From Phoronis australis (lineage: Eukaryota; Phoronida; Phoronidae), in NCBI GenBank assembly GCA_002633005.1, contig NMRA01000154.1, positions 623,250 through 687,249 of the forward strand: a stretch of 64,000 nt of DNA. Reading direction: 5' to 3'. The notes under the pieces were generated by a model. It searched no databases and was not told where the DNA came from. It was given only the letters and a program-made list of their open reading frames with translations. Shown piece after piece: positions 46,850 to 57,690 of this stretch (the first letter of the stretch is position 1; the number at the start of each line of letters is the position of its first letter). The position numbers and the translations under genes are program-made.

Positions 46850-49076
46850 CTATTTGAGCTGTGCCACTCGTCTCGCCTTTGAACAATCAATGGAAGAGAA
46901 GGTGTAGATATATGGATTGAGTCCTGCATTGATTGGCAAAACAAAGACCACCAACCACACTGCCACCTGGGGATCTACTTGAACACCACATACGGATATG
47001 ACACCAGTGACCACTATGGGAAACCAACAACAGAGATCGGTCACAACGATCCAGCTGAGTTTCTTCGCTAGTGCAATTTCTTTGTCGCTAAAAGCACGCC
47101 CACTGTTTTTTTGACTCTGTCGCGATTTCATGTATATAGCTGAATAACATAAGATCAATAACAAAACCGTAACGCCATTGACAGCGATCAAGCTTAGTTT
47201 GAATTCGTTGGACGAGCCCCTAACCAGTGTGAAAGGTAGACAAACGGCAGTGTCTCCGTAGAAGGCGTTCAATTTTCCAAAGTATGGTAACTCTGTTAAA
47301 GGTAACCCTGCTAAGACAAAGCATGCAACCCATCCACAAGCCATTATCAAAGAGATTGATTTGTCCGCAAGTCGCCGCACTCGAAACACGAACACAGTGG
47401 CTATTGTCCTGTCGATCGTTATTACTGTCAGAACAAACACTGACATCTGACAAGCCACAAAAGAAAAAAAACCAGCAAACTTGCACCCAATGCCTGTGCG
47501 CCATATTGGATCGTACATATAATACATGCCGGTGTTCAAGAAGTACAAGTCAGCAGCGGCTATGATCAACATATAGACGCCCATAAAAAAGTCTGACACG
47601 GCAAGGTTCAGTATGAGAACGGTGTTTGCCTTCCTAACTTCGGCCAAACTGGTCTTGCATCTCCACGCAAATACAACGAAGTTACCAACAACTGCTGAAC
47701 TTCCTATTATCCAAATAAAGACACGAAGCACACCGTTTGACATGAGATCCGAACAAGAAGAAAATGGATCTGACGAAGGTGTGCAGTTCACGTTTTCCTT
47801 GACTAGGCAACAGAAACGGAAGCTGTCCGTGTGGAGATTACTGACATTCAACGCACTAAACGTGCTCTCTTCTATTACAAGGAAGTCATCGTTGAACTCC
47901 AGATTAATAGTACCTATAACCATAGCTCCTCCGAACGAGTCACGTGACACGAGCTTCAATCCATTGTGGCTGATATCGAGAATAGATAACCTCAAACCAA
48001 AAAAGACATTCCCATTGAGTGCACGAAGCCTGTTTCCAGTTAAATTCAAGTGAAAGAGGTTCACCATCTTAGAAAAGGAATAAGGAGGTAACTGCACAAG
48101 GCCGTTGAGTGATAAATCTAATAGGCCAGTCAGAATGTAATGAATGAATGTTTTGTTAGTTAACACTAACTTGTTGCCTGAGAAAAACACAGCTCTCATT
48201 CTACGTGACATGTTGGGAAGTTTGCGAAGACCTGCTCCGTGGCAGTCAATAACATAACCCTCACACGAACACCCTAAAGGACAAGTGCTATTGCGGTCGC
48301 AAAATCTTTCATCCTCCCCAGTCCCGATACAGTCAACCTGACCGTCGCACACACGGGATTGGTCTAAGCACCAAAGTTTGGCCTGACAACGGAATTTTCC
48401 CGGACAAGTAAAATTAGAACAACCGATCTCATCTTCCCCATTTGCGCAGTCCAACACCCCGTCGCACACAGCACGATGTGGAACACAATAGCTAAGTGGA
48501 CACTTAAACATTCCAGGACACAACACTGTTTCACATCTGAGTAAGTGACTCAAGTCGCCACAGCCACTGTAAGTGTTAGTTTTATCATAAATGCAAACAT
48601 GACTTCTTTGGTAGCAGGATGGATGGTCAAGATGGCATCTTGTTTGAACTGAAGACAAACAGTAAGGATCTGGTATATTTAACGTGTTGACACCATGTGG
48701 ACTAAGCAATTTTATTTCACCTCTTTTCGCTTCGAATTCAGCCACCAACTCATCCTCCTGTGCTGACCCCTCGCAGTCGACTTTCATATCTAATCTTTTC
48801 TTGCCGGGGATGCATGTTCCTGAATAACACAAAAATCCGCCATGCTGTGTGCAATTATTACGCCAGTTGCAAGTCTCCTCCAGTTCATCAGACCCGTCCT
48901 CACATTGTTTCACAAAGTCGCAAGCCTCACTATTGTGGATGCATTGGCCGGAAGCGCACCGAAAATTTTCATTAGAACAGTTAGTGTATACACACCTACT
49001 TTCATCGCTACCATCGGAGCAGTCTCTTCTAAAGTCACAATAATGCGACATGTGGATTTCTTGTCCATCAGCGCAT
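46850..49076 (-). CDS. LDLa-LRR-7TM receptor exon (GRL101/type C LGR-like), 3' exon
   Basis: The exon opens after the minus-strand acceptor GTTTTACAG (ending at 49077) with one base completing a codon, then 741 residues to TAG. The ATG at 49094-49096 is intronic. Order: remnant LDLa (CADGQ to DESRC), LDLa, a diverged LDLa-like module, a Cys-rich linker (HPSCYQRSHVC), two LDLa repeats (ending GEDEIGC and GEDERFC), an LRR N-cap (CPLGCSCEGYVIDCHG), about five leucine-rich repeats (LNLTGNRLRAL, LDISHNGLKLV), a Cys-rich hinge and seven helices. GPCR marks are NLAVSDFFMG (helix 2), IDRT at the end of helix 3, CCWFP (helix 6) and NPYIYTF (helix 7). The family includes the Lymnaea GRL101 receptor and relaxin receptors, which couple to G proteins at the plasma membrane. 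The cytoplasmic tail is only about 15 residues. The phase fits the exon at 57691-61160. Confidence 0.92.
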
Positions 49077-49193
49077 CTGTAAAACACCGTCCTCATTAAA
49101 GTCTTGAGAATAATTCATTTAGAAAAGCGCAAAATGAGCGGAAATATGTTATTTTCGCCGCAGATCAAAAAAGCAGGCGTGCGTTCAGTAGAC

Positions 49194-49320
49194 GCTAGGA
49201 CCTACGCTAGAACCTAGCTAAAAGCTAGTCAAAGTCACGTGCTCTCATTCAAAATGCACGGCAATATCTCACGTAATCTCGCGAAGTCTTGTCTTTTAGC
49301 GAGGTCCTAGCGTTACTGAA
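49194..49320. mobile_element. MITE with TTCAGTA(GA)CGCTAGGACC termini
   Basis: A second copy of the 9119-9252 family: the left end is TTCAGTAGACGCTAGGACCT and the right end in reverse complement TTCAGTAACGCTAGGACCT. It is about 130 bp and lies just upstream of the receptor's 3' exon. Confidence 0.75.
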
Positions 49321-49429
49321 CGGGAGGCAGGACACTGACGGTGTCGGGACGCGAGACAAAATTTAAAAAGCGGGACGATATCGCGCGCCAAAAGCAGGAC
49401 AGTTGGCAACAAGATAAAAATGTGCAGAT

Positions 49430-50220
49430 TTAGGAGGCAGATTGTAACGCAAGTGGTCCAACTTTTCATCCGACTAAAATGAATATCGTCAGCGACTGAG
49501 ATACCCGTTGTTAAGTAGCAGTTGACTGTACACAGAGGATTGAACAGGGTGCGCTGAGTACGAATTTTCTTCGACTCCTTGATCTTTCGTGAGTATCGAT
49601 TAGACTCCTTGCTAATGATGTTGACGTTATCCATATAAACGAAATGCCTGCTCACGATCATTTGTTCACAAACAGCCGTACGTTTTTTTCAGTTTCTTGA
49701 GCTCTTTAGGTCTAGAATCCATTGTACGTTTGATTTTCTCCCATTTACGTGTGTGGGGGATTTGATCACACGAGATTTTTTAAATAACACTGGACTGCTT
49801 GCCCTGAGATATGGGCTTTAGGTCTGAACAACTGATTGCATAAAGTGTTTAGTTTTTATCAAATGATCTAACGCCGTTAGCAGTATGAGTTCGACGAAGC
49901 TAGCCTCCAACAGACCTTTTCTATGAGGCACGTATAACCAAAGTGGGCCCATCAGTGCGCTCATGTTGTCTCTGACGTGTTCTCAGATGGAACATCGATT
50001 CAGGGTTCCCATTCAGCTTATGACTTTGGTCGGTGTATTGGTCGGTGTGGGTAGGCTTATGGTAGATGGGGGTTTTTATACGACAGGTATTGTCTACGCA
50101 AACGCATAAGTCTAGAAATGGTAGCTTGCCTTCAGTTTTAGTTTCCATGGTGAACTGGATACATAGATCAGTGACGTTGGTAAAAGGTTTGTGGGAGAAG
50201 CTTCGTTGGACTTTTACTGC
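49430..50220 (-). mobile_element. Decayed Penelope-like retroelement, RT and endonuclease remnants
   Basis: On the minus strand, about 50215-49921 reads IQFTMETKTEGKLPFLDL, then YHKPTHTDQYTDQSHK, the signature region of Penelope-like reverse transcriptases. Further on (49661-49500) the text IISKESNRYSRKIKESKKIR matches the end of the GIY-YIG nuclease domain. Stops between the two show decay. It lies in the same orientation as the receptor gene, within its intron. Confidence 0.65.
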
Positions 50221-50257
50221 TCACTACATTAGCTCATTCATGAACACTGTGAACACT

Positions 50258-50488
50258 TAAGGCAATAAATAAAACTGACTTAGTTAAATTTGAGTCAATT
50301 TTGAGATAAAACTTAAATTTGTCTCAAGACCATTTCAAGAAAGAGATCCTAAATTTGACTTAAGTTTTTAACTGAAATATCATTTTAATTTTGACTATCT
50401 TAGCGGATGCTGAAGCCTCAAAGTTTGGAAGTTGAGGCAAGTGTTAGACTAAGTCAAGAATGAATGTAAATCAGAGTTTTTGGGCCCC
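50258..50488. mobile_element. MITE related to 24035-24276
   Basis: AT-rich with repeated TTAAGTTT/ACTTAAG motifs and AAACTGACTTAG near the left end. It shares the blocks GATAAAACTTAAATTTGTCT and GTTTGGAAGTTGAG with the element in the ZFR intron. The ends are eroded. Confidence 0.5.
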
Positions 50489-50912
50489 AGACCTAAAGAC
50501 CCAACACATGTGGGCAAACAGACCTGGGTTGTTTGTAATATCTCGTCCAGTGTGATCCTGACCCGTCGCACTGATACACAGGATGGACCATGAATTAACT
50601 ATATAGACTATGGACACTAGACATAAGAATCTTGACAAAATTTCAACTGTTGAACACATGATGGTGAGCGGCCATTTCGTCTCCATGGAGAACGTCAAAA
50701 TTATTAGGAATCAGCCTAATTGGAAATTACGGAATATCAAAGAGTCGATCAACATTCGTATTCAGCCCCCCCTCCCGTAACCGTGACCTAGGTGTCAACT
50801 TACCCCCCGTGCAAATCCAACTGCTGCTTAACAAAAGCGCAGCGGGTATCTCAGTCGCCGACGAAAGCCGATTATTCGATCATGTGCGTTTCACCATTTG
50901 TCCTGGGTGGAG

Positions 50913-51472
50913 TTCAGTAGTTTTTGTCTCGCGTCCAGAAAATTCTAGCAAAGTTCACGCGTTCTCATTTAAAATACACGGTAATATCTCGCGTCATCTC
51001 ACGAAGTCCTGTTTTGGTTTCCAGTGCCCGGTTGCATGAAACAGTCCCAAATAGGGACTCAACTAAGTTTCCTAAATCTGCTGCGTATTTTTGGACTTGT
51101 GGAAACATCAACTGCCCTTTCTTGTATTGTTTTAATTTCATTTCCAAGTCAACTTTTGACTTTGATGCAAATCGAGAGGGAACTGTACGTTGAATGGTCA
51201 ATATTGTCGAAAATAGTTAGGAATCTTTTCATGCAACACCCCCAATTTAAGGACTGAGTCCCTATTTATTTTCAATGAACTCTGGGCTCAGTGTTTAGTT
51301 ATATTGTTAGGAAGTGTCATTAATCAAAGAGAAGCCCATAATAAAGATGAAATGATAGAAAAACATTCCGTGAGTCCATAAAGACATAAATACGCAAAAA
51401 GATTTAGGGACCTTAGTTGAGTCCCTATTTGGGACTGTTTCATGCAACCGGCCACTGGCGCATATTACTGAA
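50913..51472. mobile_element. TTCAGTA-type MITE split by a nested MITE
   Basis: It starts TTCAGTAG and ends ATTACTGAA. Internal sequence (TCATTTAAAATACACGGTAA) matches the copies at 9119 and 49194. The element at 51028-51451 interrupts it near its right end. Confidence 0.65.
51028..51451. mobile_element. MITE with 40-bp perfect terminal inverted repeats
   Basis: The first 40 bases (CCGGTTGCATGAAACAGTCC and onwards to CAACTAAG) and the last 40 are exact reverse complements. It is 424 bp long with no coding capacity. Perfect TIRs suggest a recent insertion. It is nested in an older MITE. Confidence 0.85.
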
Positions 51473-51499
51473 CTCTACCCTGCAGTAAGAGAGTATGTA

Positions 51500-52470
51500 T
51501 ATTCTTAAAATGTCATCGGAAGACAATGATAAATGTAGTTTATCATAGTTGACAACATTATAGTAATGGTGGGGGACATTCTTCCTTCTAGTCACCTAGA
51601 GTGACTAACTCGGAGCCACCTAATGTTAATGTCGCCTTAATGTCCTTACCCTAATGGGTTAATCTAGTTCAAAAACTTGAAATATGTACCAAAATTAAGC
51701 ACTGTGTGACATGGTATAATGTTTTCATCTTTTCTGTTATCAAATTAAATGCCTTTTTGAGAATAATTGCGTGCTTCCCCCGAAATCAGAAAATCGTCGA
51801 CTATTACTGTGACTTGAATTCCTAGTGCATCAGTTGATGAACGAGTCCTGAATAACAGCCATGTTGTCCTTGAAAAGGTATTAATATCACCGTGAGCGTA
51901 AAAGTGTTATTATTTTGTTTAGGTGTTTTGGATTTTTATTTTGGTTCTTTTTATACAAATTTGATTATCTGTTTTCCAAGCATATGACGCGTACTAACAT
52001 AAATTTAAATTGTGAACATGACTCATCGCGAAGGTACGTCAGGCTTCAGCTACATAATCTGTTCCGTAAATTTGAGGAAAACTCTTTCTTCACCGGCAAA
52101 TGCCTTTCCTCTATCGCCATATCCTGATGTTCCAACAAATGAAAAAATTTTATCCCTTCAGCTGAACTTCAAGAACATGCATCTATGCTTGATTTTCGCT
52201 GCCCATACACGACAACGACCATCTCCGTTGCCTAAAATTATAGCGTCCGCGATTGAAAGCAAACGGGGGGGGGTAGTGAACAGTACTTTCTGAACTGAAT
52301 GTGGGCGACGGGAAATTATTGCAGTGACAGGGGTACGGGCACGACGTAGCTATTGATATAAGTTTAGCAAAACAATGTTTACACGACAGAGGACGTAATG
52401 AATAGCAAAGTCAATGGCTTCACAAGCCAAAACTAACAACGTAATTATATACTTTTCAAAAATAGTTATC
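51500..52470. other. Intron sequence of the receptor gene, nothing recognised
   Basis: AT-rich. No minus-strand exon with splice borders and LDLa-like cysteine spacing was found here. Confidence 0.4.
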
Positions 52471-52479
52471 AAACAGAAG

Positions 52480-52860
52480 CTTATGTTCTTCGGAATATTT
52501 CACGATACAAACCATTCGTTTTTGCTCATTTACGTTCGGATATACTAGCACTAATGATAGAAGTTTCGGAGGTTCAGCTGAAAATTAAAGAACTTGTCCT
52601 TTGTTTGAGACGGAACCACAGACTGATTTGCATTTCCTTTTGTCGTGTCCATAATTTAATAGCGAAAGAGCAGATTTTATAGCTAAAACCAATGTAGAAT
52701 TTTATTGGGAAAACTGATTACCAAAAATTGACTCTCATCATGAGCAATAAACTCTCGTTGAAATAAGTCATGGATTTCTCTTCAGCAACAGTTCACCATT
52801 GTTGGTAGTCGGCCGCCTAAAAAAAATACTGGAGACCACGGTATCTTAAAATGTTTCCAA
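52480..52860 (+). mobile_element. Possible LINE C-terminal remnant
   Basis: In interrupted plus-strand frames the text ETEPQTDLHFLLSC resembles the Cys/His zinc-knuckle region (E-P-x-T-x-x-H-L-F-x-x-C) at the end of many LINE polymerases. Only about 100 codons are visible and several are broken. Confidence 0.3.
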
Positions 52861-55210
52861 ACCCGGTTTTGTCTAATTAAAATATACTAAAAGCAACTTT
52901 CCCATCCAGTTATATGAAACAAAATAGTGCTCTGTAATCCTCGACAACCATCAAAAGTTTGGAGGAAAACTTGAAAACTCCTTTCAAAGTCTGCCAAATG
53001 AGCAAGCGTGACTTGCGCTTTTAGCGAATTACACGGCGGCAACTGTGGGAAAAGACCACCCAATAAGGACCCTAATGTCCAACCTGTGACATAGGGTGTG
53101 TGAGTTTTTAATTCATTCCTGCGTTTAACTTTCAGGTTTGACGCCAATGATGTATTAACAGGTGACAAAACGAGGATCAGTGGAAAGCATTGAAATTTTC
53201 CCTGCCTAAATTTATATTCGAAATATTGGTAAGTTGTCAGAATAGTCTTCATGAATAGCAACTTTACTTATTATTTTTTTGATACTGCATGTTCGTTGTA
53301 TGCTAAATACGGTTTATCTCTGTAAAACAAACGCAGTACAGTCAAATAGATGGTCTTGTTATTTAATCGCACCCAATGAACTTCACTTCCGACTTTGTGG
53401 CAAATTTAAAATGGCGGAGTATACTCGGCTCAATTTCGTGACAAGTTTGGATTTTTATAAGCTTTTCACCAGCGGATTTTCAAGTTGCATTCACTGCCGG
53501 ATTTAAGGGGAGGCAAAGGAGACACTGATTTCCAAAGAGCTTCACCATGACGAAAGGGCCTCCTACGTTAGGGTACTCCTGGTTCCAGGAGGTCCTCTTT
53601 TCCAGGAGTGAACTTGCGGCTCATTGCCTAAAAGAGTTCACATTTACGGTGCGATCTGGAGTAGCAGCAACCGCCAGCCCTCTCCCAAACCAGCACCACT
53701 GTGCCATTTTTGCCTAACTGTGTCGAAGCGTGAAGCCAAAAGGTCCGTTTGGGTCTTTGATTTCTGGGGCAATGTGGTTTATGGGTGGCCTTGCCCGCGC
53801 AAATATTAAAATTCCAGACTTAGCAGCAGTATACATTCTCGTTTACGATTCTGCCGAAGGAACGCACGTTGTCCGGACAGCTACACTGTCCAGTTCTCAG
53901 AAGGGAACACTTTCAAAAAAGGCGTGAAAAAACGCAACTGTTGGCCTACGGTGTAAACTACTACTACTCACAGCGATGCAAGATACTAAATCTAGTGAAT
54001 ACGCCAATGAAGACACAAAAGAAAGATGTGACTGCAAGTGCACAGAAATCAAGTGGGTGTTGTTTTGCGAATGCTACAAGTTAGTCAGAGATGACAGTTG
54101 ATTACGATCCTACCTGGTGGTTGCCTGTCACATAAAAACTTATTTGTTTTTAGTCAAAAGCAGTCACAAAAACAAATCTTACTCGTATCCAGATCACCGA
54201 CTCTATTATCAGACAAATGAAGACACGTGAAAGGTGGACGGACACAGCCAGTATTTTAAGAAATCAACGTTTTATACCATTGATCGTACAGAATATCTGT
54301 GATTTTATGCATATCGTGACAATGGTGAGCAACCTTTGCGAAAATGTCTTCTTTTCAGTCGGTCCAAAGGTACAGTATATTGTTACTTATTGTACTTTCG
54401 TAGTCAGTCAGCGTAACAGAGTTTTCAGTGAAAGTAGCTTTAATAACCGGAAAAAGACTGAAATAAATAAGAAAATTTTGAGTGCAGCTAAGTCCACAGA
54501 GACTGTGTGGTAAACTGTAACATTCGTTCTAAGGAATCCACTCGCGTTGACGGGGGTTTCTAATATAATAACATAAGAACCAGAAATGTCAGACCAAGGT
54601 TCTTCGACGTGTCTTCGAGGTGATAATGTTCTTTGGGGAGAGGGCAATATATTTTTGGAAAATGTTGGCCAGCTGTTCAGAGTAGCAATCATTCAGAAAA
54701 TTAAATTGTCTCAAAAACACCAGGACGTATGACACACTGAGAGCGCGTTGTCTCGTAGATGTTGAGAGCAGTGTCTTAACAAACACCAACAGTGACGATA
54801 TCAGCAAACAATTTGCCGACGAGAAGTGCAAATAAGATTTTTTTGTTATAAGCTGTTTGAAAACATTAATTAACTAACCGGCCCTTGAATGAGTGAAATT
54901 CCTGTGACAAAGAGATTAAAAAATACTGCGTCATGCTCCTAACACTGCAATATATTCCCATCGCCGACATTCAAGTACTGACAAAAATTCACTACAGACA
55001 ACAGAGGTATATATTGTAAGTTTGTTTTTGTGAGGTTTGAAAATGTATTTTAACTGATAATTGAAAATCAAAGCCAATATAGCAAGTGATTATCAGTTCC
55101 CGGCGAAGATCGAGTCACGGCGACTGCACTGATCCCGAGGTACTTCGCCGGTTACTGTGTCCTGGCAGCAAAATCCAGCACAGATGCGGAGCTCACTATT
55201 TTTATATAAA
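52861..55210. other. Intron sequence of the receptor gene, nothing recognised
   Basis: Short open frames on both strands show no domain, no compatible splice borders and no consistent coding character. Confidence 0.4.
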
Positions 55211-56011
55211 AGTTGTTTTTGTTTTGTCGAAACATCGCCGTTTGTGGATGTTTTTTTCTATTTTACATTTTTAACGGCCAGTACAGCCTGGTGAAGATTT
55301 GCTGCCAATTACGCACTGCACTTACACGTCCGGGTAGTCACCGTGACATGGCAATTGCTCACTTCAGGCTCGTACTTTGCATCAATTTCACGATATGGCG
55401 ATAAAGATAAGGCATTTGTTGATCGAGAAACTTTTTTCCTCTAATTTATTACCTAAACGGTTACTGTTGCTAATTTGACATACCCTCGCGATGAGTCAGG
55501 GCTGACCTCAGTATCTGAGCGTTGGCTACGCCGGAGACTTTGCGACGGTAATTCAAACTTATGATTATGCATTTAATACCATTCGTCATATGCAAAAAAC
55601 AGGTAAAATGTTTTGAGATGAAACTTGTTTTTGTTTGTCGAAAGATCGCCGTGAGTGGCTGTTTCTTTTCTATTTCACATTTTTAAAGGCCAGTGAAGCC
55701 GGTGTCGATTTGCTGCCAATTACGCACTGCGCTTACACGTCCGGGTAGTCACCGTGACATGGCAATTGTTCACTTTAGGCTGGTACTGTGCATCAATTTC
55801 ACGATATGGCGATAAAGATAAGGCATTTGTTGATCAAGAAACTTCTTTCCTCTAATTTATTACCTACTCCCAAGACGGGTACTGTTGCTGAAAGTTGACG
55901 TGCCCTCACGATGAGTCAGAGCTGACCTTAGTAGACGGGCGTTGGCTACGGGAGACAAACTTATGATTATGCATTAAATACCATTCATCTTATGCAAAGA
56001 ACAGGTAAAAT
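55211..56011. repeat. Tandem duplication, two units of about 400 bp
   Basis: Units 55211-55609 and 55622-56011 share long stretches such as TTTGCTGCCAATTACGCACT, ACACGTCCGGGTAGTCACCG and TATGGCGATAAAGATAAGGC at roughly 90 per cent similarity. Neither has coding features. Confidence 0.85.
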
Positions 56012-57690
56012 TTGGACAACAAATAATCAAGTTTGTATAAAAAGAACCAAAATGGGAATCAAAACCAACCAAAGTAACAACGCAGTTACGCTCACGGTGA
56101 TGCCACTACGTTTTCAAGAACAACATGAACGGCATTACACAGAAACTCAGGTCACGGAAATAGACGGGAATAGTCGATGATTTTCCGCTCTCGGACGTGA
56201 TTTTCTGATCTCAGCCCAGGTACAAAATTGTGCTCAAAAAGGCTTTTAGTTTGATAACAGAAAGGATGTGAACATTATGCCATGTTACATATTACTTAAT
56301 TTGGTATGTATTTTTGAGTTTTTGAACTAGAATGCCCTTTGAGATAAAAATGGAGCTCTGCTTCCGGTAGGGGAAAATCGTCTAATCTGTCTGTCACTGC
56401 ATTTACAGGTCCCTACAATGTACTTTTCGATGTTTTAAACCATGTATAACAATTTTATGACAGATTCAATTTAATTAAAAACACTTATTTTGGAAGTAAT
56501 TGATGAATTTTTAAATTAAGTTAAAAATTTTTGGTTTTCCGCCTCGCCCGGTGATGCCGTCAGTGGAAGACGTTGATCAGTGGACAGCATAATATGCAAT
56601 GTCGGATAGTAGTAATTTTGTAAGTTACGAAGACTTAGAGAGCGAGCTTGACGAGTATTAAAAAGACACGCATAGAGATGGAGGTGAAGACGATGCCATC
56701 AGGTCACCGGATAATGAATTAGACCTCGCCATTCCAGCAGCCTTTGCGTGGTTGTGGCCGCACGAATCGACCCTCTAACACCTGAGTGAAGCCTAGTCTC
56801 AGTCTTGACTTAGAGTTGTCATTTCTGAGTGGTAATTTGAGCCTTTTATTGAGTCTCGGTTTCATTTTCTAACAACATTTGTGGCGCCGTGTAATGAGGT
56901 ATATGTCTTAAACAGTAAATCCGAAGTTTTATTGCGACTGTCAAAGCACTCACAATTAACGACCATATTGGTTTCATTACTTCGATTACACAGTGCATTT
57001 GTCAAGAATAATGATTGTGATGATAACTGGATTTTATTTCTGGTAAATTACACTCGTTTCTGTCTAGTCTATGCCAAGATTTCTGCACTGTGCTGACGGC
57101 CGGACTAAAACTAAGTCACTAAGTATTTGCCTGTTCCCATCAACACAATGCAATCCTTTAATCAAATGCACTTGTAAGATGGAGAGGCATTCATCAAATC
57201 GTCATTTCTGTCACGGAACGAAGCACGATTCTTTCAAATGGGCTGAGCACAGCGTGTCCCCTGCATGAACTGATCGCCTACTCCATCGTGTACTGATCGA
57301 CAACCGGACGTGTCCGTCCTGTGCCATTTCTGAGTAATCTTAGGGCCTCTTGGAAACCCAAAAACTGAAATATTGTCTGACTGATTGCTATGATTGCATC
57401 CTCCGCATACACACCCTTTCGTAAGGCTCTTTTCAGGCAATATTTAACTCCTATCGAGACCATTCTGGTTTAAGGCTGGTGTAAAACAATGACAATGGCG
57501 GAGACAACAACTTCCACTGATGGCGTCACCCATTTTTTATTATTATCTTTTTTATTTTTGAGTTATTTTTTATCAAAAGTACATAAACTGAAGGAAAGAT
57601 AATAGTTGCCAAATTCAAGGACTTGTGACCATGGTCTGAAGAGTTTAAACCTTTTTCAACAAAAAAAATCACGAGTTTTACTTTACTTAC
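56012..57690. other. Intron sequence of the receptor gene, nothing recognised
   Basis: AT-rich. A short acidic frame at 56599-56661 (+) looks coding-like for 20 codons and then stops. Confidence 0.4.

Noticed and set aside
49077-49096. ATG at 49094-49096 as the start of a separate GPCR gene
   Set aside because: It lies upstream of a polypyrimidine-AG acceptor, there is no signal peptide, and it would begin inside an LDLa repeat.
56599-56661. A short acidic frame resembling the start of a transposase
   Set aside because: It stops after 20 codons, and the following open stretch cannot be tied to a known family.
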